From contig NZ_QLSU01000017.1 in NCBI RefSeq assembly GCF_003268775.1, positions 1 through 64,000 of the forward strand: a stretch of DNA of 64,000 bases. Reading direction: 5' to 3'. Positions 46,324 to 54,064 of the stretch are shown here, piece after piece (within the stretch, counting starts at the first letter, position 1; each line of letters opens with the position of its first letter). Below the pieces are notes generated by a model that saw only the letters and a program-made list of their open reading frames with translations, was not told the DNA's origin and ran no database searches. A program made the translations under genes and the position numbers. The DNA comes from Paraburkholderia unamae. Lineage in GTDB: Bacteria > Pseudomonadota > Gammaproteobacteria > Burkholderiales > Burkholderiaceae.

Positions 46324-46362
46324 GGCTTGAAGGGAAAAGAGGGGGAACTGGATGGTGTCCAT
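46279..46362 (-). CDS. leuL: leuA leader peptide
   Basis: 27 codons plus TGA. Seven leucines, at positions 8, 11, 16, 17, 20, 22 and 25; four of these (16, 17, 20, 22) use CTA, a rare codon in a GC-rich genome, and lie close together in A-L-L-S-T-L-A-L. The ATG is about seven bases after a good -10 (46375-46370), so the leader is nearly leaderless and has no Shine-Dalgarno. The stop is about 105 bases before leuA. This matches the design of leucine attenuators in other bacteria; it would let leucyl-tRNA level control leuA. Confidence 0.75.
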   Translation of the reverse strand: MDTIQFPLFSLQAGALLSTLALARLPR

Positions 46363-46369
46363 GCCGCCG

Positions 46370-46398
46370 ACTATAGCCGGAATCCGCCGATAGCGCAA
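46370..46398 (-). promoter_or_regulatory. sigma-70 promoter for leuL-leuA
   Basis: TTGCGC (46398-46393), 17-base spacer, TATAGT (46375-46370) on the minus strand. The predicted start is at about 46364, one or two bases before the leuL ATG. Confidence 0.75.
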
Positions 46399-46430
46399 TT
46401 GGAAGCGACCAGCGCGGCCGACCGGAAAAA

Positions 46431-46466
46431 GAAAAAGGGCCGCGCTCACGCGCAGCCCTCTTTTTC
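46431..46466 (-). terminator. intrinsic terminator after pssA
   Basis: GGGC...GCGC/GCGC...GCCC hairpin followed on the minus strand by TTTTTC and another T5. It ends the psd-pssA transcript ahead of the leuA promoter. Confidence 0.8.
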
Positions 46467-46486
46467 ATCGATCCGGCGCGTGCGCC

Positions 46487-47362
46487 CTACCGCTCACGCG
46501 GCGACGAGCGGGCCGGATTGTTGCGTCCACGCATGGCCTGATACGCCCAGAACACATAGCCCGAAAGGCCGTAGAGCACGAACAGGCCAAACAGCATCAG
46601 CGGCGGGTCCGACGACACCAGCACGAACGCCACCACCACGAGCAGCGTGGCCGCGAACGGCACGCGGTGGCGCACGTCGAGCGCCTTGCCGCTGTAGAAC
46701 GGCGCGTTCGACACCATGGTCACGCCCGCGTAAATGGTCAGCACGAAGGCCACCCACGGCAGCCACGAGAGCTTCACGGGCACGCGGTTGTCGGTGGCGA
46801 GCCAGACGAAGCCGGCAATGAGCGCCGCTGCGGCCGGGCTCGGCAGGCCCTGGAAGAAGCGCTTGTCGACCGAGCCAATGTTCGTGTTGAAGCGCGCGAG
46901 ACGCAATGCCGCGCCCGAACAGTAGACGAAAGCCGCCAGCCAGCCCCAGCGCCCGAGATCCTTGAGCACCCACTCGTACATCACGAGCGCGGGCGCCACG
47001 CCGAACGACACCATGTCCGAGAGGCTGTCGAACTGCTCGCCGAACGCGCTTTGCGAGTGCGTCATGCGCGCGACGCGCCCGTCCATGCCGTCAAGCACCA
47101 TCGCCACGAAAATGGCGATCGCCGCCACCTCGAAGCGCACGTTCATGGCCTGCACGACCGCGAAAAAGCCGCAGAAGAGCGCCGCCGTGGTGAACGCGTT
47201 GGGCAACAGGTAAATGCCGCGCTTTTTCAGGAATTCCTGGCGCGCCGCGCGCCGGCTCGCGGCGACGCCCATGGGCTCCTGCACGGCCTTGTTGCGCCGA
47301 AACGGCCGCGGCAACGGCGCGCCGGCCGGGTTACGGGGTCGACGCTGTTTGAATCCGGCCAT
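46487..47362 (-). CDS. pssA: CDP-diacylglycerol--serine O-phosphatidyltransferase
   Basis: 291 residues, integral membrane with about eight helices. The CDP-alcohol phosphatidyltransferase motif D-x2-DG-x2-AR-x8-G-x3-D-x3-D is complete at residues 91-116, with all four metal-binding aspartates (D91, D94, D112, D116). It makes phosphatidylserine, which Psd then decarboxylates. An N-terminal cytosolic stretch of about 45 basic residues precedes the first helix. It starts 12 bases after psd ends. Confidence 0.96.
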   Translation of the reverse strand: MAGFKQRRPRNPAGAPLPRPFRRNKAVQEPMGVAASRRAARQEFLKKRGIYLLPNAFTTAALFCGFFAVVQAMNVRFEVAAIAIFVAMVLDGMDGRVARMTHSQSAFGEQFDSLSDMVSFGVAPALVMYEWVLKDLGRWGWLAAFVYCSGAALRLARFNTNIGSVDKRFFQGLPSPAAAALIAGFVWLATDNRVPVKLSWLPWVAFVLTIYAGVTMVSNAPFYSGKALDVRHRVPFAATLLVVVAFVLVSSDPPLMLFGLFVLYGLSGYVFWAYQAMRGRNNPARSSPRER

Positions 47363-47374
47363 CGCTGCCCTCCT

Positions 47375-48028
47375 TTATGCCGATTGGGTCGGCAGTTCGG
47401 CGAGGATCGTCGACGAGGCGGACACCTTCTCGCCAATCGACACGCGCGGGCGGCTGCCCACCGGCAGGTAGACGTCCACACGCGAGCCGAAGCGGATAAA
47501 GCCATAGCGCTGGCCGCGCGAAAGCGGCTCGCCGGCGCGCACGTAGCAGAGAATGCGCCGCGCGATCAGACCCGCGATCTGTACCGAGGTCACGGTCGTG
47601 CCGTCGGCCATCGTCAGGACCACTGCGTTGCGCTCGTTTTCGGTCGAAGCCTTGTCGATGGCGGCGTTCAGGTACGCGCCCGGGAAGTACTCGACCTTGG
47701 CGACGGCGCCGTCCACGGGCGAGCGCTGCGAGTGCACATTGAAGACGTTCATGAACACGCTGATCTTCAGCGCTTCACGGTTTGCATACGGGTCATGCGC
47801 GGTTTCCACGGCGACGATGCGGCCGTCGGCCGGGCACAGCACGGCGTTGGGCTGGCTCGGGATCGGGCGCGGCGGATCGCGGAAAAACTGCACGACGAAG
47901 ATCAGGATCAGCCAGAAGGGCCATGCGAGTCCGAAGCCTGCGACCGCATGGATCAAGAGCGCCACGACGGCCGCAATGGCGATGAACGGCCAGCCTTCGC
48001 GCGCGATGATCGGATGAGGGTAATTCAT
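47375..48028 (-). CDS. psd: phosphatidylserine decarboxylase proenzyme
   Basis: 217 residues, type of the short, membrane-anchored Psd (PSD-B-like length). N-terminal hydrophobic stretch 15-45, CPADG at 65-69, VFMNVFNVHSQRSPVDG at 91-107, and FGSR at 180-183, where self-cleavage between G181 and S182 makes the pyruvoyl group. Its product is phosphatidylethanolamine. Operon with pssA, 12 bases apart, and in the same direction as the ilv genes, but a strong terminator separates them from ilvC. Confidence 0.96.
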   Translation of the reverse strand: MNYPHPIIAREGWPFIAIAAVVALLIHAVAGFGLAWPFWLILIFVVQFFRDPPRPIPSQPNAVLCPADGRIVAVETAHDPYANREALKISVFMNVFNVHSQRSPVDGAVAKVEYFPGAYLNAAIDKASTENERNAVVLTMADGTTVTSVQIAGLIARRILCYVRAGEPLSRGQRYGFIRFGSRVDVYLPVGSRPRVSIGEKVSASSTILAELPTQSA

Positions 48029-48065
48029 GGTGGCTTCGCTGTTATTTTAAAAACCGTAGGATAGC

Positions 48066-48103
48066 AAAAGCCGCCCAGGGTTCATCCCACCTGGGCGGCT
48101 TTT
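48066..48103. terminator. terminator between ilvC and psd
   Basis: Perfect 14-bp arms AAAAGCCGCCCAGG and CCTGGGCGGCTTTT with a 10-base loop; self-sufficient in both directions. It ends the ilvI-ilvH-ilvC transcript. Confidence 0.93.
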
Positions 48104-48176
48104 TCGGGTCTGACTCAGATCAAGCTGCTGCGCGACTACATAAAACCGCACGCGCAATCAGCCCGAAACCGTCAGA

Positions 48177-49193
48177 TTAGTTCTTCGACTGGTCGACGAG
48201 CTTGTTTGCAGCGATCCACGGCATCATCGCGCGCAGCTTCGCACCGACCGTTTCGATCTGGTGCTCGGCGCCCAGGCGGCGACGCGATTGCAGCGTCGGT
48301 GCGCCGGCCTTGTTCTCCAGGATGAAGCTCTTGGCGTATTCGCCGGTCTGGATGTCCTTGAGAACGTCCTTCATGACCTTCTTCGTCTCTGCCGTGACGA
48401 CGCGCGGGCCCGTCACGTACTCGCCGTACTCGGCGTTGTTCGAGATCGAGTAGTTCATGTTGGCGATGCCGCCTTCATAGATCAGGTCGACGATCAGCTT
48501 CAGTTCGTGCAGGCACTCGAAGTACGCCATTTCCGGCGCGTAGCCGGCTTCCACCAGCGTTTCGAAGCCAGCCTTGATCAGCTCGACCGTACCGCCGCAC
48601 AGAACAGCCTGTTCGCCGAACAGGTCGGTTTCCGTTTCTTCGCGGAAGTTCGTTTCGATGATGCCGGCACGGCCGCCGCCGTTCGCTGCTGCGTACGACA
48701 GGGCGATGTCACGTGCTGCGCCCGACTTGTCCTGGTGGACAGCGATCAGGTGGGGCACGCCGCCGCCTTGCGAGTAGGTGCCGCGAACCGTGTGGCCCGG
48801 CGCCTTCGGCGCGATCATGATGACGTCCAGATCCGCACGCGGGATCACCGCGCCGTAGTGAACGTTGAAGCCGTGCGCGAATGCGAGGGCTGCGCCGTTC
48901 TTGATGTTCGCGTGAACTTCCTTCGCGTAGACATCGGCGATCTGCTCGTCGGGCAGGAGCATCATGACAACGTCGGCGCTCTTCACCGCGTCGGCCACTT
49001 CCTTGACTTGCAGGCCGGCGTTCTCAGCCTTGCTCCACGATGCGCCGTTCTTGCGCAGACCGACCGTGACGTTCACGCCGCTGTCTTTCAGGTTCAGCGC
49101 GTGGGCGTGGCCTTGCGAGCCGTAACCGATGATCGTGACCTGCTTGCCCTTGATGAGGGAGAGATCGGCGTCCTTGTCGTAGAAAACTTTCAT
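48177..49193 (-). CDS. ilvC: ketol-acid reductoisomerase (NADP+), class I
   Basis: 338 residues, short (class I) form. NADPH-binding IIGYGSQGHAHALNLKDSG (21-39), H107 and K130 in the active site, and the metal ligands D190 and E194 (TETDLFGEQAVLCGG) with E226-region residues. It converts acetolactate or acetohydroxybutyrate to dihydroxy acids in valine and isoleucine synthesis. It follows ilvH by 116 bases; same operon as ilvI. Confidence 0.97.
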   Translation of the reverse strand: MKVFYDKDADLSLIKGKQVTIIGYGSQGHAHALNLKDSGVNVTVGLRKNGASWSKAENAGLQVKEVADAVKSADVVMMLLPDEQIADVYAKEVHANIKNGAALAFAHGFNVHYGAVIPRADLDVIMIAPKAPGHTVRGTYSQGGGVPHLIAVHQDKSGAARDIALSYAAANGGGRAGIIETNFREETETDLFGEQAVLCGGTVELIKAGFETLVEAGYAPEMAYFECLHELKLIVDLIYEGGIANMNYSISNNAEYGEYVTGPRVVTAETKKVMKDVLKDIQTGEYAKSFILENKAGAPTLQSRRRLGAEHQIETVGAKLRAMMPWIAANKLVDQSKN

Positions 49194-49309
49194 GTTGGTT
49201 CCTTGGCGAGAGTCTGGTGAATTTCGGTACTGCTGTTAGCTTTTGCTGCACCGGATGCGATTAAAGACGCATCCGGTCAAGTTCCGGTGCAAGATCGACT
49301 GTGGTCGGG

Positions 49310-49801
49310 TCACACCTTCAGAATGCGCTCTCCGCGCCCGATGCCCGAGCCGCCCGTACGGACGGTTTCGAGAATCGCGGTTGCGTCGATCGCTTCGATG
49401 AACGCGTCGAGCTTGTCGCTCGCGCCCGTCAGTTCGATCGTGTAGGTCTTTTCGGTGACGTCGATGATGCGTCCGCGGAAAATATCCGCCATCCGCTTCA
49501 TCTCCTCACGTTCCTTGCCGACCGCCCTTACCTTGATCAGCATCAGCTCGCGCTCGATGTGGGCGCCCTCGGTAAGGTCGACCACTTTCACCACCTCGAT
49601 CAGGCGGTTCAGATGCTTCGTGATCTGTTCGATCACGTCGTCCGAGCCAATGGAAACGATGGTCATGCGCGAGAGCGAACGGTCTTCGGTCGGCGCCACC
49701 GTCAAGGTTTCAATGTTGTAGCCGCGTGCGGAGAAGAGGCCAACCACGCGCGAGAGCGCGCCAGGCTCGTTTTCCAGCAGAACGGAAATGATGTGTCTCA
49801 T
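49310..49801 (-). CDS. ilvH: acetolactate synthase small (regulatory) subunit
   Basis: 163 residues. N-terminal ACT domain MRHIISVLLENEPGALSRVVGLFSARGYNIETLTV, with the Gly and Asn residues of the valine site (G14, N29-region), and the C-terminal ALS_ss domain. It binds valine and tunes the catalytic subunit IlvI. 114 bases after ilvI and 116 before ilvC; both gaps lack an evident terminator. Confidence 0.97.
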   Translation of the reverse strand: MRHIISVLLENEPGALSRVVGLFSARGYNIETLTVAPTEDRSLSRMTIVSIGSDDVIEQITKHLNRLIEVVKVVDLTEGAHIERELMLIKVRAVGKEREEMKRMADIFRGRIIDVTEKTYTIELTGASDKLDAFIEAIDATAILETVRTGGSGIGRGERILKV

Positions 49802-49915
49802 GATGTGATCCGCGATTTATCCAGTTAGCCTGGGTGCCGCCCTCCCCCGCGAACTCGCGCGCCCGTTGTGTGGACGCGCGCCGCGCGAGGTCGAAACGGC
49901 GCCGTGCAAATACCG

Positions 49916-51694
49916 TTACAGGTCTTCCGAGCCGAGCAGCATCTCGGTGATGCCCTTGCCGGCCTGTACCATCGGCCAGACGTTTTCGGAAGGGTCGGTC
50001 TGGAAATCGAGGAACACCGTGCGGTCCTTCAGGCGCAGCGCTTCCTTGAGCGCCGGCTCGACGTCCGCAGTCTTTTCGATCCGCATGCCGACGTGGCCAA
50101 ACGCTTCGGCGAGCTTCACGAAGTCAGGCAGCGCATCCATATAGGAATGCGAATAGCGCTTGCTGTATTCGATCTGCTGCCACTGGCGGACCATGCCGAG
50201 GTAGCGGTTATTCAGCGAAATGATCTTCACGGGCGTGTCGTACTGCTTGCAGGTCGACAGCTCCTGAATGCACATCTGGATCGAGCCTTCGCCCGTGATG
50301 CACAGCACGTCGTCGTCCGGGTGCGCCATCTTCACGCCCATCGCCGCCGGCAGGCCGAAGCCCATCGTGCCGAGGCCACCGGAGTTGATCCAGCGGCGCG
50401 GCTGGTTGAAGCGGTAGAACTGCGCAGCCCACATCTGGTGCTGGCCGACGTCCGAACACACGAACGCGTTGCCGCCCGTGAGTTCCCACGCCTTTTCCAC
50501 CACGTACTGCGGCTTGATGATTTCGCTCGAACGGTCGAACTTCAGGCAGTTCTTCTCGCGCCAGCCTTCGATGTCCTTCCACCAGTCGGCCAGGGCGGCC
50601 GTATCCGGGCCGTGTTCGGCGTGCTGAAGTTGCTCGATGAGCTCCTTGAGCACTTCCTTGACGTCGCCGACGATGGGGATGTCGACCTTCACGCGCTTCG
50701 AAATCGACGACGGGTCGATGTCGATGTGAATGATCTTGCGCGGACGCGAGGCGAAGTGCGCCGGGTCGCCGATCACGCGGTCGTCGAAGCGCGCACCGAT
50801 CGCGATCAGCACGTCGCAGTGCTGCATCGCCATGTTGGCTTCGTACGTGCCGTGCATGCCGAGCATGCCGAGGAACTTGCGGTCGCTTGCGCGATAGCCG
50901 CCCAGACCCATCAGCGTGTTCGTGACCGGATAGCCGAGCAGATCGGCGAACTGGTTCAGTTCGCGCGACGCATCCGCGAGGATAATGCCGCCGCCGGTGT
51001 AGATATACGGACGCTTGGCCGAGAGGAGCAGCGACACCGCCTTGCGGATCTGCCCCGAGTGGCCCTTGGTGACCGGGTTGTACGAGCGCAGCGAGACGCT
51101 CTTGATCGGTTCATACGCGCACGGCGTTTTCGACACGTCCTTCGGAATGTCGATCAGCACGGGGCCGGGACGGCCGGTGCGCGCAATGTAGAAAGCTTTC
51201 TTGACGGTAGCGGCGAGGTCTCGCACGTCCTTCACGAGGAAGTTGTGCTTCACGCAGGGACGCGTGATGCCGACCGTATCGCACTCCTGGAAGGCGTCTT
51301 GACCAATCGCGGCGGTAGGCACCTGGCCGCTGATGATCACCATCGGGATCGAGTCCATATAGGCCGTCGCGATGCCCGTCACCGCATTGGTGACGCCAGG
51401 TCCCGAGGTCACGAGACACACGCCGACATTACCGGTCGAACGCGCGTAGGCGTCGGCCGCGTGCACGGCTGCCTGTTCGTGGCGCACGAGAACGTGCTGG
51501 ATTTTGTCCTGCTTGTACAGCTCGTCGTAAATGTAGAGTACCGAGCCGCCGGGATAACCCCAGATGAATTCGACCTGCTCGTCGGCGAGCGCCTTCATCA
51601 GCACGGTTCCGCCGATGGAGGTATGAGCTTGGGGGTCAGATTCTTGCGAAGGGGGGACCGACGTGGAGAATTCCGCGCTGGGCATATTCATCAT
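49916..51694 (-). CDS. ilvI: acetolactate synthase large (catalytic) subunit
   Basis: 592 residues. ThDP enzyme with FIWGYPGGSVLYIYDEL, the catalytic Glu in LVRHEQAAVHAADAYARSTG, the FAD-binding central domain, and the ThDP motif GEGSIQMCIQEL...NN near 455-485; Glu replaces the usual Asp of GDG, which is normal in this group. It makes acetolactate and acetohydroxybutyrate. Two adjacent ATGs (51694, 51691) and a third at 51685 are possible. The start overlaps the stop codon of an upstream 33-codon ORF. Confidence 0.97.
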   Translation of the reverse strand: MMNMPSAEFSTSVPPSQESDPQAHTSIGGTVLMKALADEQVEFIWGYPGGSVLYIYDELYKQDKIQHVLVRHEQAAVHAADAYARSTGNVGVCLVTSGPGVTNAVTGIATAYMDSIPMVIISGQVPTAAIGQDAFQECDTVGITRPCVKHNFLVKDVRDLAATVKKAFYIARTGRPGPVLIDIPKDVSKTPCAYEPIKSVSLRSYNPVTKGHSGQIRKAVSLLLSAKRPYIYTGGGIILADASRELNQFADLLGYPVTNTLMGLGGYRASDRKFLGMLGMHGTYEANMAMQHCDVLIAIGARFDDRVIGDPAHFASRPRKIIHIDIDPSSISKRVKVDIPIVGDVKEVLKELIEQLQHAEHGPDTAALADWWKDIEGWREKNCLKFDRSSEIIKPQYVVEKAWELTGGNAFVCSDVGQHQMWAAQFYRFNQPRRWINSGGLGTMGFGLPAAMGVKMAHPDDDVLCITGEGSIQMCIQELSTCKQYDTPVKIISLNNRYLGMVRQWQQIEYSKRYSHSYMDALPDFVKLAEAFGHVGMRIEKTADVEPALKEALRLKDRTVFLDFQTDPSENVWPMVQAGKGITEMLLGSEDL

Positions 51695-51792
51695 TGACCT
51701 TTCGAATTTTCGGCAAAAAATTGATCGGGTGCTCTCTGCCGGGCTTGTGGCTCGGGTTCAAGCGGCGCGTCCAGTTGACAGATGAGCCTCAT
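51691..51792 (-). CDS. 33-codon upstream ORF overlapping the ilvI start
   Basis: ATG at 51792 with AGGTG six bases upstream, 33 sense codons, and TGA at 51693-51691 that overlaps the first ATG of ilvI (AATGATG). It lies wholly in the ilvI leader. It contains four leucines and one isoleucine, so it is not enriched in the end-product amino acids as a classical attenuator peptide would be. It could couple translation of ilvI to its own. Small leader ORF of unknown role. Confidence 0.5.
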   Translation of the reverse strand: MRLICQLDAPLEPEPQARQRAPDQFFAENSKGQ

Positions 51793-51838
51793 GGGCCACA
51801 CCTGAATTGAGACAAGTCACTTATGTTGCGAACCGTCG

Positions 51839-51867
51839 AAGATAGCGGCTCGCCGCCTTTCGGTCAA
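51839..51867 (-). promoter_or_regulatory. sigma-70 promoter for the ilvI-ilvH-ilvC operon
   Basis: TTGACC (51867-51862), 17-base spacer, TATCTT (51844-51839) on the minus strand. The leader would be about 138 bases long and includes the 33-codon ORF. TGTGGC beside the ORF start (51800-51795) can pair with GCCACA (51751-51746) inside it. The rest of 51868-52111 holds no gene that I can support. Confidence 0.75.
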
Positions 51868-52040
51868 GCAATTATTGAGAAGCCGGGCATGAACGTTGCG
51901 CGAGCGCGCACACCTCGCGGCGGCGGCGAAGGCCGGTAAAGCAGCCCACAAAGAGGCTGGCGGGTGGCTGCCAAGGCACGCACATCCATGATGCGAAGCA
52001 TTCTCACGGCCTTCCCGCTACCCTGTAGGCGCGAAAATTT

Positions 52041-52048
52041 GCTAGGAT
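52041..52048 (+). promoter_or_regulatory. candidate extended -10 for the sigma factor gene
   Basis: TGCTAGGAT region: TG one base before TAGGAT, 64 bases upstream of the ATG. No -35 consensus at 17 bases. I see no ECF-type GAAC...-10 promoter that would suggest autoregulation. Confidence 0.3.
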
Positions 52049-52111
52049 CCGCGAGTTTTACGACATTTTTCGAACGATTACGCGTACGCTGGTGGCGGCG
52101 CCCTGCAACGG

Positions 52112-52675
52112 ATGGCATCAGACAAGGAACTCGCCGACTTTCTGGCAGGCGTCGAAAGACGCGCGTTCAAGCAGACGGTCTACGCCGTAAGGGACGACGA
52201 CGCCTCGCTCGACATCGTGCAGGACGCGATGATCAAGCTCGCGGAAAAATACGGAGACCGTCCGGCCGCCGAACTCCCCCTGCTCTTCCAGCGTATTTTG
52301 CAAAATACGATGCACGACTATTTTCGTCGGCAGAAAGTACGCAATACGTGGGTGAGCCTGTTTTCGTCGCTCGGCAACGCCGACGACGAGGACTTCGACC
52401 CCCTCGAGACCTTCGAGGCCCAGCAGGGCACAGTCGGCGCCGAAAGCAGCGAGCAGCAGATCGAGCGCGCCCAGGTGCTCCAGATGATCGACGACGAAAT
52501 CCAGAAATTACCGGCACGTCAACGGGAGGCGTTTCTGATGCGTTACTGGGAGGATATGGATGTCGCCGAGACTGCCGCCGCCATGGGGTGCTCCGAAGGC
52601 AGTGTGAAAACGCACTGCTCCCGGGCCACCCACACGCTGGCTCATGCGCTCAAGGCCAAAGGAATCACGCTATGA
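52112..52675 (+). CDS. ECF-type RNA polymerase sigma factor
   Basis: 187 residues. Region 2 (about 15-75: AFKQTVYAVRDDDASLDIVQDAMIKLAEKY...MHDYFRRQKVR) binds core RNA polymerase and melts the -10; region 4 (about 125-183: IDDEIQKLPARQREAFLMRYWEDMDVAETAAAMGCSEGSVKTHCSRA) reads the -35. No region 1 or 3, so ECF class. An acidic linker of about 30 residues (NADDEDFDPLETFEAQQ) joins them. Its stop overlaps the start of the DUF3619 gene (ATGA). Target promoters unknown. Confidence 0.92.
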   Translation: MASDKELADFLAGVERRAFKQTVYAVRDDDASLDIVQDAMIKLAEKYGDRPAAELPLLFQRILQNTMHDYFRRQKVRNTWVSLFSSLGNADDEDFDPLETFEAQQGTVGAESSEQQIERAQVLQMIDDEIQKLPARQREAFLMRYWEDMDVAETAAAMGCSEGSVKTHCSRATHTLAHALKAKGITL

Positions 52676-53100
52676 GCTCCGCCCTCGAAAACAAAGAATT
52701 AGCGTTCGTGCAGGAGATGCGTCGCGCGCTCGACGAGAGTGCCGCCAGCCTGCCCGCTCCCACCACTGCCCGACTCGCCGCCGCCCGCAAGGCCGCGCTC
52801 GCCCGCAAAAAGGCCGAGTTCGTGCTCGTGCGCGCGCCGGCGCTTGCCGCGCCGGGCGTGGGCAGCATGAGCGGCGCGGATATGAGCCTGCCCAAGCGCC
52901 GCCGCTCGGCGTTCGCGCGCTTCGCGCTCGCCTGGCCGCTCGCGGCGCTGGTGGCGGGACTCTTTGCCATCGCGTACTTCGAAGATCAGCAACGCACTGC
53001 CGAACTCGCCGATATCGACGCGGCCATGTTGAGCGACGACCTGCCGCTCACCGCCTACCTCGATCACGGGTTCAACGCGTATCTGACGCGCGCGCACTAA
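52672..53100 (+). CDS. DUF3619 protein, candidate membrane anti-sigma factor
   Basis: 142 residues. A cytoplasmic N-terminus of about 78 residues, mostly helical (FVQEMRRALDESAASLPAPTTARLAAARKAALARKK), then one membrane helix at about 82-102 and a short outer part of about 40 residues (TAELADIDAAMLSDDLPLTAYLDHGFNAYL). This one-span layout, and translation coupled to an ECF sigma gene, is typical for anti-sigma factors, though no known anti-sigma domain is recognisable. Function is inference. Confidence 0.75.
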   Translation: MSSALENKELAFVQEMRRALDESAASLPAPTTARLAAARKAALARKKAEFVLVRAPALAAPGVGSMSGADMSLPKRRRSAFARFALAWPLAALVAGLFAIAYFEDQQRTAELADIDAAMLSDDLPLTAYLDHGFNAYLTRAH

Positions 53101-53130
53101 GGAAAAACGCTTAAGCGGGAGACTGACGGG

Positions 53131-53958
53131 GTGAGTTACAAGCGCGGCCTGGCCGTTGTCATTGGATCTGTGGTCGCGGCGGTAGTGTCGTATGTGGCGA
53201 CCTACCCGCGCTTTCATCCCGAGCCGGCTGGCGAGCCCGCGGCCGGTGTCGCCACGCAGGCGAAAGCCCCCACGCCCGACAGTTCGCTCGCGACCACGTT
53301 CGCGCCGCTGCCCGGCCAGGACAGCCCGCTCGCATGGGCGCGCCTGAGCGAAGCCCAGCACGCCGCACTCGCCCCCTTCGCCGCCGACTGGGACCAGTTC
53401 AGTGACGAGCGCAAGCGAAAATGGCTAAAGATCGCGTCACGTTACCCGAAGATGTCACCCGAAGCGCAAAAGCGACTGCATGAGCGCATGACCGAATGGG
53501 TGCGCATGACGCCCGAGCAGCGCCGCGTCGCACGCGAGAACTACCAGGTGTCCAAGGAGCTGCCGGCGCAGGCGCGTCAGCGCGCCTGGAAGGCGTATCA
53601 GCAGCTTTCCGAAGAGCAGAAGGCGCGCCTCGCCGCCAGCGAGCACAAGCGCCGCCCGACCGTCGTCAGCGCGCCGCCCAGCGGCAACAAGAGCGAGATT
53701 CGCGATATCGAGCGGCTCGTCAACGAGCGCGACCGGCGCGGCTTGCCCCATGCGCCGCCCGGCGTCACGGGCGCGTCGGGTGCCGCAGGCGCAAGCAGCA
53801 CGGGCTCGGGGCTCGCACCCGCCACGCCGGGCGCGCCCGGTGAGCCACCGGCGGCATCGTCGTTCGCGGCGGGCATTCCCGCTGCCGGCAGCTTCGTGCC
53901 CGCCACGCCGATTCCGGTTTCGCCCGCCGAGGCCCCCGCGGCGTTCAAGGGCTCCTGA
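53131..53958 (+). CDS. DUF3106 family protein
   Basis: 275 residues, GTG start with GGGAG upstream. One membrane helix near the N-terminus (about 5-24), then the DUF3106 helical region (about 68-165: WARLSEAQHAALAPFAADWDQFSDERKRKWLKIASRYPKMSPEAQKRL...), which repeats a Trp/Met-x-x-Leu-Ser/Pro pattern like that of Spy/CpxP-type helical sensors. The C-terminal about 90 residues are Pro/Ala/Gly-rich. 30 bases after DUF3619; probably the third gene of the sigma operon, facing the periplasm. Confidence 0.8.
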   Translation: MSYKRGLAVVIGSVVAAVVSYVATYPRFHPEPAGEPAAGVATQAKAPTPDSSLATTFAPLPGQDSPLAWARLSEAQHAALAPFAADWDQFSDERKRKWLKIASRYPKMSPEAQKRLHERMTEWVRMTPEQRRVARENYQVSKELPAQARQRAWKAYQQLSEEQKARLAASEHKRRPTVVSAPPSGNKSEIRDIERLVNERDRRGLPHAPPGVTGASGAAGASSTGSGLAPATPGAPGEPPAASSFAAGIPAAGSFVPATPIPVSPAEAPAAFKGS

Positions 53959-54064
53959 AGCCCCCCGGCGCGTCACCCCGCCGACATTCCCGCGGGGCAT
54001 CGCCTCGCCATCGTTAACCCCGTAGCGGCCTTGCCGCCGTATCGCCGCGCGCGCTTTCGCGGTT

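Noticed and set aside
49916..51694. GEG instead of GDG in the ThDP motif of IlvI
   Set aside because: Conservative change that I expect across this group; the other cofactor residues are intact.
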